Source: Mycobacterium mantenii
Lineage (GTDB): Bacteria; Actinomycetota; Actinomycetes; Mycobacteriales; Mycobacteriaceae
NCBI RefSeq assembly: GCF_010731775.1
Contig: NZ_AP022590.1
Location: 3,906,001 to 3,970,000 of the forward strand
Reading direction: 5' to 3'
DNA length: 64,000 nucleotides
A program made the translations under genes and the position numbers. Below the pieces are notes generated by a model. That model did not search any database. It was not told the DNA's origin and saw nothing but the letters and a program-made list of their open reading frames with translations. Below are positions 29,032 through 37,542 of this stretch, in pieces. Numbering within the stretch: the first letter of the stretch is position 1; the number at the start of each line of letters is the position of its first letter.

Positions 29032-29580
29032 TCAGGGGAACAGCGGCAGATCCCAGAGCCGCATGCCGGGATTCAGCAGCCACAACCGCATCATGGTGAG
29101 CCGTATGATGCGCGCCGCGCTGGTGATCATGAAAATCGCCAGCGGCACCTCAATCAGCAGCGCGGTGATCACCGACAACCAGATGTCCTTAGGCCCGGCG
29201 GTCATCAGGTCGAACCACGCGTCGCAGATCAGCAGCACCCCGGTGGTGAAGGCGGCGAGCACCAACAGCTGACGGCGCAGGTGCCCGAGCACCGCCGTCG
29301 TCAGCATGAATGCGACCAGCAGCACGTCGAAACCGACCCAGGTGACCGGCCAGTTGTGGGCGACGTAGTTCTCCGGCAGCGTCACCGACAGATACCCCAG
29401 CCAGGGCACCATCGCCATGGAGCCACCGACCATCAAGCTCAACCGGATGCGCCGCACCCGCGCCAGGAACTCCGGGTCGATCACGTCACCCAGCGGCTGC
29501 TCCAGCCGGGTGATCAGTTCCCGCCGTTGCTGGGGCGTCAGCGCCGCTATCTGCGCGTCGGTCAAAATGCCGTCGGTCAT
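29032..29580 (-). CDS. hypothetical four-helix membrane protein
   Basis: 182 residues. A short N-terminal cytosolic part rich in charged residues (LTPQQRRELITRLEQPLGDVIDPEFLARVRR) is followed by four hydrophobic segments near 48-68, 80-98, 106-124 and 138-158. The C-terminal tail is MRLWDLPLFP. No enzymatic motif seen. It lies 30 bp after the VOC dioxygenase gene on the same strand and may share its transcript. Function unknown. Confidence 0.75.
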   Translation of the reverse strand: MTDGILTDAQIAALTPQQRRELITRLEQPLGDVIDPEFLARVRRIRLSLMVGGSMAMVPWLGYLSVTLPENYVAHNWPVTWVGFDVLLVAFMLTTAVLGHLRRQLLVLAAFTTGVLLICDAWFDLMTAGPKDIWLSVITALLIEVPLAIFMITSAARIIRLTMMRLWLLNPGMRLWDLPLFP

Positions 29581-29610
29581 GAAAACATCCTCCGGCTCGG
29601 CCCGGGTGAA

Positions 29611-30192
29611 TCAGTGGGCGGCGCCCACCGGGGGCCGGCGGTCGGCCGCGGTCTTGGGCACAGCCTGGGCATCGTTGCTGTCGAATTCCCGCACCCAGCA
29701 GGCGAATTCGAGGGTGATGCCATCGGGGTCCTGGAAATAGAAGGAGCGCACGTAGACGCCGGGATGCACGGTCGCGGACACCTGCATGGCGCTTTCGTCG
29801 TGATTGAGCACCGGCCCGACCCGCACCCCTTTGTCTTTGAGGAGCTGACGGTAGCTGTCGAACTTCTCGGGCGGCACGTGGAATGCCAGATGGTTCATGG
29901 TGCTGACGGCGCTGGTGATGTCGCCGATGCCCGGGATGGCGCCCGGCGACGAGATCCCCGGCACCCGGTCGGGGGCGTCGGCGAACCAGAAGAAGGCGAC
30001 GCAGTCGCCATTGCCGGCGTCGAAGAAAAAGTGCTGGCCGGCGCCACCGGGTAGGTCGAGCGATTTGATCAGTGGCATGCCGAGGACATTGCTGTAGAAG
30101 TCGACGGTTTTCGCCATGTCCGAACACACCAGGGCGACATGGTTGATCCCGCCGAGTTCGAATTCCGTGTTGGTGTAATGCGGCTTGATCAT
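29611..30192 (-). CDS. VOC family dioxygenase/glyoxalase-like protein (Rv0274-like)
   Basis: 193 residues, the length of M. tuberculosis Rv0274. Two VOC modules can be seen: INHVALVCSDMAKTVDFY near residue 16 and MNHLAFHVPPEKFDSY near 98. Metal ligands are probably the two His after these strands and Glu in GITLEFACW. ATG 30192 is chosen because a GGGGAG ribosome site precedes it; the frame is open 14 codons further. Divergent from a TetR gene, its likely regulator. Confidence 0.85.
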   Translation of the reverse strand: MIKPHYTNTEFELGGINHVALVCSDMAKTVDFYSNVLGMPLIKSLDLPGGAGQHFFFDAGNGDCVAFFWFADAPDRVPGISSPGAIPGIGDITSAVSTMNHLAFHVPPEKFDSYRQLLKDKGVRVGPVLNHDESAMQVSATVHPGVYVRSFYFQDPDGITLEFACWVREFDSNDAQAVPKTAADRRPPVGAAH

Positions 30193-30243
30193 CTGGTGGC
30201 TCCCCTCGGTTCCCGGCTTGCCGGTCCTGGCCAAGATCCGAAT

Positions 30244-30265
30244 CTGAATCTAACATCAGTTTCAG
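30244..30265. promoter_or_regulatory. possible TetR operator between VOC and TetR genes
   Basis: CTGAA and TTCAG form 5-bp inverted arms 12 bases apart in the 97-bp divergent gap. A TetR autoregulatory site is expected here, but this repeat is weak. Confidence 0.3.
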
Positions 30266-30289
30266 TTTTGGCCCAGGGAGGTGCGTCAG

Positions 30290-30925
30290 GTGTCGACCGC
30301 GGCGTCCCCTGCTGCCCGGGATGACCGGCGCGCCGAGCTCCCCACCCTGCGCGGCAGGCGAACGCAGGCCGCCATTGATATGGCCGCCCGGACCGTCATC
30401 GCGCGCAAAGGCGTCCTGGCCACGACCATCGCCGACATCGCCGCCGAAGCGGGTCGGTCGGCGGCGTCCTTTTACAACTACTACGACTCCAAAGAGGCGA
30501 TGGTGCGCCAGTGGGCGCTGCACTTCCGCGACGAGGCCAACGAACGCGCACTGGCGGTGACCGAACATGGTTTGTCCGACCGTGAGCGCGCCCACGCCGC
30601 CGCCACCGCGCACTGGCACACCTACCGCCACCGGCTCGCCGAGGTGATCAGCGTGTCGCAGCTGGCCATGATCAACGACGACTTCGCGCAGTATTGGGCC
30701 GAGATTTGCGAGATCCCAATCTCTTTCATCGCCGAGTCGGTCCGGCGCGCCCAGGCCGAGGGCCGTTGTCGCGACGACGATCCGCGGCTGATCGCCGAGG
30801 CGATCGTGGCGATGTTCAACCAGTTCTGTTACATCCAGCTCGGTGGGGCGCGTTCGGAGAAGCCCGACGACCAGGCCTGCATCCAAACCCTGGCCAACAT
30901 CTACTACCGAGCCATCTATGCGTGA
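30290..30925 (+). CDS. TetR family regulator (Rv0273c-like)
   Basis: 211 residues. GTG 30290 is chosen because GGGAGG lies 9 bp before it; the upstream GTG 30281 is too close. The DNA-binding region runs RRTQAAIDMAARTVIARKGVL then TTIADIAAEAGRSAASFYNYYDSKEAM. The C-terminal domain contains QLAMINDDFAQYWAEICE. Heads the run with the hydrolase (14 bp downstream) and fadE6, and is divergent from the VOC gene. Likely local control of this catabolic set. Confidence 0.88.
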   Translation: MSTAASPAARDDRRAELPTLRGRRTQAAIDMAARTVIARKGVLATTIADIAAEAGRSAASFYNYYDSKEAMVRQWALHFRDEANERALAVTEHGLSDRERAHAAATAHWHTYRHRLAEVISVSQLAMINDDFAQYWAEICEIPISFIAESVRRAQAEGRCRDDDPRLIAEAIVAMFNQFCYIQLGGARSEKPDDQACIQTLANIYYRAIYA

Positions 30926-30939
30926 GGAGGACCGCTGAG

Positions 30940-32070
30940 TTGACTCGTCGTACCGGTGCTGGAGTCGTCCGCGAATTCGTCGGGCTGCCGTCGCCCACCG
31001 CGGGGCGCGCGGGTGCGGGCGGGCATCCGTGTCAGGGGCTGTATCACCGGGGGGTGGGACGCAAGCCCAAAGTGGCGATGATCGCCACGCACTACCAGAT
31101 CGACTTCTCCGAGCACTATCTCGCCGACTACATGGCCACCCGCGGCATCGGGTTTCTCGGCTGGAACACCAGGTTTCGCGGCTTCGAAAGCAGTTTCCTG
31201 CTCGATCACGCGTTGGTCGACATCGGCGTCGGGGTGCGCTGGCTGCGCGAGGTCCAGGGAGTGGATACCGTTGTGCTGTTGGGCAATTCGGGCGGCGGCT
31301 CATTGATGGCCGCCTACCAGTCCCAGGCCGTCGAGCCGAACGTCACTCCGTTGGACGGGATGCGGCCAGCGGCCGGGCTGACCGAATTGCCTTCCGCCGA
31401 TGGCTACGTGGCCACCGCCGCCCATCCCGGGCGCCCAGAGGTACTCACCGCGTGGATGGACGCCGCCGTCGTCGACGAGAACGACCCCGTGGCCACCGAC
31501 GCCGACCTCGACCTGTTCGACGAGCGCAACGGCCCGCCCTACTCGCCGGAGTTTCTGGCCCGATACCGCAGCGCGCAGACCGCGCGCAACCACGCCATCA
31601 CCGATTGGGCCGAGACCGAGCTCAAACGCGTTCGCGCGGCAGGGTTTTCCGATCGCCCGTTCAGTGTGATGCGGACCTGGGCGGATCCCCGCATGGTCGA
31701 CGCCAGCATCGAGCCCACCACGCGACGGCCCAACCTGTGCTACGCGGGCGTGCCGGCGAAGGCGAACCGCTCGGCGCACGGGATCGCGGCGGCGTGCACA
31801 CTGCGCAACTGGCTGGGCATGTGGAGCCTGCGGGTGGCGCAGACCCGCGCCGAACCACACCTGGCCCGGATCACCTGCCCCGCCCTGGTGATCAACGCCG
31901 AGGCCGATACCGGCGTGTTTCCCTCTGACGCCCAACGTATTTTCGGCGCACTCGCCGGCACCGACAAAACGCAGGCCTCGGTGGACACCGACCACTACTT
32001 CACCACTCCCGGGGCGCGCAGTGAGCAGGCGGACGTCATCACCGCATGGATCAGCAAGCGGTGGCGCTGA
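30940..32070 (+). CDS. alpha/beta hydrolase family protein (Rv0272c-like)
   Basis: 376 residues from TTG 30940, which has GAGGAGG 9 bp upstream. The nucleophile motif is LLGNSGGGSLM (GxSxG, about residue 115). Later ITCPALVINAEADTGVFPSDA is the usual Asp region, and DTDHYFTTPG gives the catalytic His. M. tuberculosis Rv0272c has almost the same length and position. Substrate unknown; the setting with fadE6 suggests acyl-ester or CoA-thioester chemistry. Confidence 0.85.
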   Translation: MTRRTGAGVVREFVGLPSPTAGRAGAGGHPCQGLYHRGVGRKPKVAMIATHYQIDFSEHYLADYMATRGIGFLGWNTRFRGFESSFLLDHALVDIGVGVRWLREVQGVDTVVLLGNSGGGSLMAAYQSQAVEPNVTPLDGMRPAAGLTELPSADGYVATAAHPGRPEVLTAWMDAAVVDENDPVATDADLDLFDERNGPPYSPEFLARYRSAQTARNHAITDWAETELKRVRAAGFSDRPFSVMRTWADPRMVDASIEPTTRRPNLCYAGVPAKANRSAHGIAAACTLRNWLGMWSLRVAQTRAEPHLARITCPALVINAEADTGVFPSDAQRIFGALAGTDKTQASVDTDHYFTTPGARSEQADVITAWISKRWR

Positions 32071-32137
32071 GAGTTCTCGCCCAATTCGTTCCCGGCGGCC
32101 GGCGCCCGCGTGACCGGCGGCCGACAGCCCATGTCGT

Positions 32138-32155
32138 CAACCAACCGACTGGTTG
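32138..32155. promoter_or_regulatory. inverted repeat before fadE6 (TetR-type operator candidate)
   Basis: CAACCA and TGGTTG arms flank ACCGAC, 55 bp before the fadE6 start. This form is common for TetR operators in mycobacteria. The adjacent TetR is the obvious candidate; binding is not shown. Confidence 0.5.
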
Positions 32156-32210
32156 TTAGCTTGGAGGGAACCCGGCCGAAACGGCGTCCTGCAGCAACGG
32201 AAGGCGACCA

Positions 32211-34412
32211 ATGCCGATCGCGATAAATCCCGAGCATCAAGAACTGGCCGATTCCGTGCGATCGCTGGTGGCGCGCATCGCGCCGTCCGAGACGCTGCAC
32301 GCGGCGATGGAAACTCCGGTCGAGAATCCCCCGCCGTACTGGCACGCCGCCGCCGAGCAGGGACTGCACGGCGTTCATCTGGCCGAATCCGTCGGCGGGC
32401 AGGGCTTCGGCATGCTCGAGTTGGCCATCGTGCTGGCCGAGTTCGGATACGGGGCGGTGCCGGGCCCGTTCGTGCCGTCGGCGATCGCCAGTGCCCTGAT
32501 CTCGGCGCACGACCCGGACGCGAAGGTGCTCGCCGCCCTGGCGTCCGGTGCCGAAATCGCCTCCTATGGCTTGAATTGCTGCGCGCTGACCGCCACCCGG
32601 CAGGGCAATTCACTGGTGATCCGCGGCGAAGTCCGGGCGGTCCCCGCTGCCGCGCAGGCCACGCTGCTGGTGCTGCCCGTCGCGATCGACAGCGGCGAGG
32701 CGTGGGCGGTGCTGCGCGCCGACCAGCTCGAGATCGAGCCGGTGAAATGCCTGGACCCGCTGCGCCCCATCGCCGATGTGCGAGCCAATGCCGTCGAGGT
32801 CGGCGAGGACGTCGTACTGACGAACCTGAGCATGGCGACGGCGCACGCGCTGATGACCACGCTGCTGTCCGCCGAAGCCATCGGGGTGGCGCGCTGGGCG
32901 ACCGACACCGCCGCGCAGTACGCCAAGATCCGGGAGCAGTTCGGCCGGCCGATCGGCCAGTTCCAGGCGATCAAGCACAAGTGTGCCGAGATGATCGCCG
33001 ACACCGAGCGAGCCACCGCGGCCGTGTGGGATGCCGCCCGCGCGATCGACGAAGCGCGCGAAAACAATTGGGACACAGCGGGTTCGCATGTCGAATTCGC
33101 GGCCGCCGTGGCGGCGACGCTGGCGCCGGCAGCCGCCCAGCGCTGCGCGCAGGACTGCATTCAGGTGCACGGCGGGATCGGCTTCACCTGGGAGCACGAC
33201 GCCGGCGTGTACTACCGCCGGGCACTGCTGCTCGCAGCCTCGTTCGGTCGCAGTTCGGACTACCCGCAGAAGGTCGTCGACACCGCCACCACCACCGGCT
33301 TGCGCCCGGTGGACATCGACCTCGACCCCGACACCGAAAAATTGCGGGCCGAGATCCGGGCCGAGGTCGCCGCGCTCAAGGAGATCGAGCGGGAGCAACG
33401 CAAGGTCGCCATCGCCGAGGGTGGCTGGGTACTGCCCTATCTCCCGAAGCCATGGGGCCGGGCCGCCAGCCCGGTCGAGCAGATCATCATCGCCCAGGAG
33501 TTCACCTCCGGGCGGGTCAGGCGGCCGCAGACGGGGATCGCCACCTGGATCGTCCCGTCGATCGTGGCGTTCGGAACCGAGGAGCAAAAGCAGCGGTTCC
33601 TGCCGCCGACGTTCCGCGGCGAGATGATCTGGTGCCAGCTGTTTTCCGAACCGGGCGCCGGATCGGATCTGGCCAGCCTGACCACCAAGGCCGTCCGGAC
33701 CGACGGCGGCTGGCGCATCACCGGCCAGAAGATCTGGACCACCGCCGCACAGTTGTCGCAGTGGGGCGCACTGTTGGCCAGGACGGACCCCAGCGCCCCG
33801 AAACACGCCGGCATCACCTACTTCCTGTTGGATATGCGCAGCGAGGGCGTCGACGTCAAGCCGCTGCGCGAGCTCACCGGAAACGCCATGTTCAACACCG
33901 TCTACATCGATGACGTGTTCGTCCCGGACGAGTGCGTGCTCGGGGAGGTCAACCGGGGCTGGGAGGTCAGCCGCAACACCCTCACCGCGGAGCGGGTGTC
34001 GATCGGCAGCAGCGAGGCGAACTTCCTGGCCACGCTGTCGCAGTTCGTCGAGTTCGTTCGCGACGGCCACTTCGATCAGATCGCCCAGCACCGGGCGGGC
34101 CAGTTGATCGCCGAGGGTCACGCGGCCAAGGTGCTCAACCTGCGCTCGACGCTGTTGACGCTGGCCGGTGGGGACGCCATGCCCTCGGCGGCGATCTCCA
34201 AGCTGCTGTCGATGCGCACCGGACAGGGTTACGCGGAATTCGCGGTCTCAACGTTCGGCACCGATGCCGCGATCGGCGACGCCGACCAACTACCCGGCAA
34301 ATGGGGCGAATACCTGTTGGCCAGCCGTGCCACCACCATTTACGGCGGTACCTCCGAAGTGCAGCTGAACATCATCGCCGAGCGGCTGCTCGGCCTGCCC
34401 CGCGACCCGTAG
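32211..34412 (+). CDS. fadE6: double-domain acyl-CoA dehydrogenase FadE6
   Basis: 733 residues, two acyl-CoA dehydrogenase modules in one chain (about 1-370 and 385-733), matching the 731 of M. tuberculosis FadE6. The first module ends with CIQVHGGIGFTWEHDAG. The second shows MIWCQLFSEPGAGSDLASL (FAD/substrate segment) and ATTIYGGTSEVQLNIIAERLLGLPRDP at the C terminus. Such fused enzymes desaturate atypical acyl-CoAs, e.g. steroid or branched side chains; the true substrate is unknown. Follows the hydrolase by 140 bp. Confidence 0.92.
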   Translation: MPIAINPEHQELADSVRSLVARIAPSETLHAAMETPVENPPPYWHAAAEQGLHGVHLAESVGGQGFGMLELAIVLAEFGYGAVPGPFVPSAIASALISAHDPDAKVLAALASGAEIASYGLNCCALTATRQGNSLVIRGEVRAVPAAAQATLLVLPVAIDSGEAWAVLRADQLEIEPVKCLDPLRPIADVRANAVEVGEDVVLTNLSMATAHALMTTLLSAEAIGVARWATDTAAQYAKIREQFGRPIGQFQAIKHKCAEMIADTERATAAVWDAARAIDEARENNWDTAGSHVEFAAAVAATLAPAAAQRCAQDCIQVHGGIGFTWEHDAGVYYRRALLLAASFGRSSDYPQKVVDTATTTGLRPVDIDLDPDTEKLRAEIRAEVAALKEIEREQRKVAIAEGGWVLPYLPKPWGRAASPVEQIIIAQEFTSGRVRRPQTGIATWIVPSIVAFGTEEQKQRFLPPTFRGEMIWCQLFSEPGAGSDLASLTTKAVRTDGGWRITGQKIWTTAAQLSQWGALLARTDPSAPKHAGITYFLLDMRSEGVDVKPLRELTGNAMFNTVYIDDVFVPDECVLGEVNRGWEVSRNTLTAERVSIGSSEANFLATLSQFVEFVRDGHFDQIAQHRAGQLIAEGHAAKVLNLRSTLLTLAGGDAMPSAAISKLLSMRTGQGYAEFAVSTFGTDAAIGDADQLPGKWGEYLLASRATTIYGGTSEVQLNIIAERLLGLPRDP

Positions 34413-34439
34413 GACGGCGCGAAAAGACCCGGAAAGGGC

Positions 34440-34470
34440 CATGCCGACCTGACTGAGTCAGGCCGGCATG
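34440..34470 (+). terminator. hairpin after fadE6
   Basis: CATGCCG-a-CCTGAC, loop TGA, GTCAGG-c-CGGCATG: a 13-bp stem with one mismatch, 28 bp after the fadE6 stop and followed by GTTCCCCCC, not a T run. It lies between convergent genes and probably ends both. Confidence 0.65.
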
Positions 34471-34544
34471 GTTCCCCCCATGCGCGGTGGACCATCCCGA
34501 GGGTTGGCGTGTCGGCGATGGCCCCTACCGCGCGGAGATGGTGA

Positions 34545-34838
34545 TCACCACCACCAGTTCCACCAGTGCTGGGGGCCCCAGTAGCCACCGCCACGGCCCA
34601 AGTTGCCGTGCCCCCAATTGCCATTTCCCCGACCATCATGGCCGCCCCATCCGCGACCGCCGGGGCGATCGGGGATGAAGCCCGGTCCGCTGTGCGGCCC
34701 AGCACTGGCGAAGCTCGTGGTGGCTGCGGGCGCAGGAGCGGCCTGAGCCATGGGGGCGCCGCCGATCAGCAGCGCGCCGGCCACGGCTCCGGCACCCATC
34801 ACACCTGCGGCCGCGCCGCACAATGATCGCGAGATCAT
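34545..34838 (-). CDS. small secreted Gly/Trp-rich protein
   Basis: 97 residues from ATG 34838, with GGAAGGA upstream; an upstream in-frame extension lacks a signal-peptide start. Residues 1-~33 form a signal peptide ([23 protein letters not shown], cleavage near AQAAPA). The mature part is Gly, Asn, His and Trp rich (GWGGHDGRGNGNWGHGN) and ends WWNWWW. No enzyme motif. Possibly cell-envelope associated. Function unknown. Confidence 0.75.
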   Translation of the reverse strand: MISRSLCGAAAGVMGAGAVAGALLIGGAPMAQAAPAPAATTSFASAGPHSGPGFIPDRPGGRGWGGHDGRGNGNWGHGNLGRGGGYWGPQHWWNWWW

Positions 34839-35405
34839 CGAAATCAGTCCTTCCAACCACTTGCCACCACTGGCAAAAACGTTAATCGGACATTTCTGAG
34901 CAAACAAGCACAATTCGGATCTTTCCCTTGTGAATTGGATAACAATGGGGTCTCGGGTCATCGATAACAGACACCATTGTCGGTGCGTATTTGTGCAATT
35001 CATTTCTTCGCAAATACTGACTGGCGCGCATGCAGCTTCTCGTTATTGCAGCTCACTTGGCATCTACTGACATACTGCTTTGCGGAAGTCGTAGATACTG
35101 ATGTCAGCGTTTGCGCATTCGCGCATTGACTGATTCCCGGCAATTCGGGCAAGGTCGACCGGCGTCATTATCGCGCCCAATTGCAGCGGACTCCGCGAAA
35201 CCAGCTACCTTTATCTATTTGCGACACGATCTGCGGCGCGAGGCGCCGATGCGCCGCGCAGCTGCCTGCCCGCCCGTGCGGCGGCCAACCGGTGGCCGAC
35301 GGCCCGGCTACGCGACTTACGCTGGCGGCGGTGACAGAATCAGTATTGACACACCGGCACCGAGCGCTGATTTACTGATTGGCACTCACGGAGGAAGACA
35401 CCGAA
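34839..35405. other. 567-bp intergenic stretch with nested inverted repeats
   Basis: No convincing gene. Locally AT-rich near 34870-35060. Near the right part, CTGACAT (35067-35073) pairs with ATGTCAG (35101-35107), and ATCTAC (35062-35067) pairs with GTAGAT (35091-35096), so either fold could form or a regulator could bind. Confidence 0.4.
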
Positions 35406-35771
35406 GTGAACTTCAACAGCAGCCACAGCGGACCCAGCGTCGGAGCCTTTCGCGCCCCCAACTCGGCCGCCGGGCCCTCCGGGGACGCCGCGCCGACCGA
35501 GCGCCTCACCAGCCTCGGGCAGCCGGGCGGTCAGCGGATCGCCAGCCAACCCGCGGCCGGCCAGCCGGGACGCACGCAGCGGACACGTCGAACGGTCGAC
35601 CTGCCGGCGCCCACTCACCGGGCCCTCGACATTTGGCAGCGGGAAGCGGCCGACCGACTGGGAGTGGCCCGGGTGACCGGGCAGGAGGTCCTCACCGCGC
35701 TCATCGACCAGCTGCTGGTCGACCCCAAGCTCACCGCTCAGATCACCCGCGCCATCAAAGATCGCCGCTGA
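35406..35771 (+). CDS. small hypothetical protein, RHH/partition-like C terminus
   Basis: 121 residues from GTG 35406, chosen because GGAGGA lies 10 bp upstream; a TTG at 35379 is less likely. The N-terminal half is disordered and rich in Ser, Gly, Gln and Pro. The C-terminal half (RRTVDLPAPTHRALDIWQREAADRLGVARVTGQEVLTALID) looks like a short strand plus two helices, as in ribbon-helix-helix DNA-binding proteins. Convergent with fadD2. No function known. Confidence 0.7.
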   Translation: MNFNSSHSGPSVGAFRAPNSAAGPSGDAAPTERLTSLGQPGGQRIASQPAAGQPGRTQRTRRTVDLPAPTHRALDIWQREAADRLGVARVTGQEVLTALIDQLLVDPKLTAQITRAIKDRR

Positions 35772-35805
35772 CCAACTCACCGCGGAGCGGGCGAGCCGGA
35801 ACGGG

Positions 35806-37485
35806 CTAGTCGACCTCCATTTCGCGCAGCTCGCGCTTGAGGATCTTGCCTGTCGGGTTGCGCGGCAGCTCGTCGAGGAAGACGACCTCGCGGGGCACCT
35901 TGTAGCGGGCCAAGTGGTCGCGTACGTAGTGCTTGACGGTGTCCTCGTCGAGGTCGGCACCGTCCTTCTTCACCACGAACGCGCGCAGCCGGTGGCCCCA
36001 TTCCTTGTCTTCGACGCCGATCGCGGTGGCCTCCGTGACGTCCGGGTGCCCGGTGATGAGGTCTTCGACCTCCGCCGGGAAGACGTTCTCGCCGCCGGAG
36101 ACGATCATCTCGTCATCGCGCCCGCTGATGAACAGCAGGCCGTTCTCGTCGAAGTACCCCACGTCACCCGAGGACAACAGCCCGTCGATGATCTGCTTCT
36201 TGCCACCGCCGGTGTAGCCCTCGAACGGGAAGGCGTTGCCGACGAAGATGCGGCCGACCTCGCCCTGCGGCAGCTCCTTACCGTTGTCGTCATAGATCTT
36301 GACGCGCACACCCTTGACGACCGGGCCGACGGTCGACGAGTTGTACTCCAGGTGCTTGGGCTCGGCGATGGTCGCGAACGCGATCTCGGTCGAGCCGTAC
36401 ATGTTGTAGATGACCGGGCCGAGGTCCTTGAGCCCCCGTTCGGCCAGGTCGGCACCCAGCGCCGACCCGGACACGAACACGATCTTCAGGCTGGACAGGT
36501 CGGGCTTCTTGTCCATCTTTTCGACGGCATCGAGGATCCGCGACAGCATCACTGGCACCACCACCATGGCGGTCACCTTGTACTTCTCGATGTCCTCTAA
36601 CACCAGGGGCGGCTTGAATTTCCGGCGCAGCACCAGCGTCGAGCCCAGGAACATCGCGATCGTGCCGTGCAGGAAACCGAGCGCGTGGAACATCGGCGCC
36701 GGCAGCGACGTCACCTCGCCGGCCTTGAACGGAACGTGCGACAGGATGCCCCCGACCGGCGCCAGGGTCGGCGGGGTGCTGCGGTTCGCGCCCTTGGGGG
36801 TGCCGGTGGTACCGCTGGTCAGGATGATGATCGACGAGTGCTTGCTCGCCTTGGGGGCGGGCTCGGAGCTGCTGCGCTCGATCAGGTCGGCCAGCGTCTC
36901 GTCCTTGCTACCGGAGGATTCGTCGGCGTCGGGGTTCGTCCCAAGCGCCCGCAGCTTGCCCAGTTCCGGCTCGGCCTTGCTGACGGCCTTGGTGTATTCG
37001 TCGTCGTAGATGATCAGTTTGGCGCCCTCGCGCTCCGACACCTCCTTGATTTGCGGTCCGGAGAACTCGCTGTTGAGCAGGATGATGCGGGCGCCCACCC
37101 GGGCGGCGCCAAAGTAGGCGATCAGGAACCAGCGAGTGTTACGGGCCAGGATGGCGACGCCATCACCGCCCTTGACGCCCATCTTGAGTAGCCCGTTGGC
37201 CACCGCGTGCGCGGCCTCGTCGAGCTCCTTGAAGGAAAACTCGCCCTCCTCATCGATGCAGGCGGCTCGGTCGGGATGGCGCCTGGCATTCAGCGCCGGC
37301 AACATGCCGAACTCGCCCCACTTGTAGATGTCGGCGGCCATCGCGGCGTAGTTCTGCGGCGGCTCGATCCGGAATGCGCCCGATTCGAAGATCTTGCGCA
37401 CGTAGTGCAGCTCGGCGGAGCCGCGTTCGACGTACTGCTGAACTTTTGCGGCGGCCTGAGCGGGCAGACCGAGGAGGTTAGGCAT
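35806..37485 (-). CDS. fadD2: fatty-acyl-CoA/AMP ligase FadD2
   Basis: 559 residues; M. tuberculosis FadD2 has 560. Adenylation motifs: SIIILTSGTTGTPKG (P-loop), YNMYGSTEIA, LLSSGDVGYFDENGLLFISGRDDE, SGGENVFPAEVE and the C-terminal catalytic Lys in NPTGKILKRELRE. Activates fatty acids to acyl-CoA. ATG 37485 is chosen since the family begins MPNLLGLPAQA; the frame stays open far upstream. Divergent from the polymerase-domain gene across a 57-bp gap with a palindrome. Confidence 0.93.
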   Translation of the reverse strand: MPNLLGLPAQAAAKVQQYVERGSAELHYVRKIFESGAFRIEPPQNYAAMAADIYKWGEFGMLPALNARRHPDRAACIDEEGEFSFKELDEAAHAVANGLLKMGVKGGDGVAILARNTRWFLIAYFGAARVGARIILLNSEFSGPQIKEVSEREGAKLIIYDDEYTKAVSKAEPELGKLRALGTNPDADESSGSKDETLADLIERSSSEPAPKASKHSSIIILTSGTTGTPKGANRSTPPTLAPVGGILSHVPFKAGEVTSLPAPMFHALGFLHGTIAMFLGSTLVLRRKFKPPLVLEDIEKYKVTAMVVVPVMLSRILDAVEKMDKKPDLSSLKIVFVSGSALGADLAERGLKDLGPVIYNMYGSTEIAFATIAEPKHLEYNSSTVGPVVKGVRVKIYDDNGKELPQGEVGRIFVGNAFPFEGYTGGGKKQIIDGLLSSGDVGYFDENGLLFISGRDDEMIVSGGENVFPAEVEDLITGHPDVTEATAIGVEDKEWGHRLRAFVVKKDGADLDEDTVKHYVRDHLARYKVPREVVFLDELPRNPTGKILKRELREMEVD

Positions 37486-37519
37486 GAAATCCACCTTATG
37501 TGACGTCCGTCTCAGTACG

Positions 37520-37534
37520 GCCAGAAATTCTGGC
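37520..37534. promoter_or_regulatory. perfect palindrome between fadD2 and LigD-like gene
   Basis: GCCAGAA-A-TTCTGGC, two perfect 7-bp arms around one base, in the 57-bp gap between divergent starts. A dimeric regulator could serve both genes. It does not match the mycobacterial LexA box. Confidence 0.5.
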
Positions 37535-37542
37535 GAATTAGC

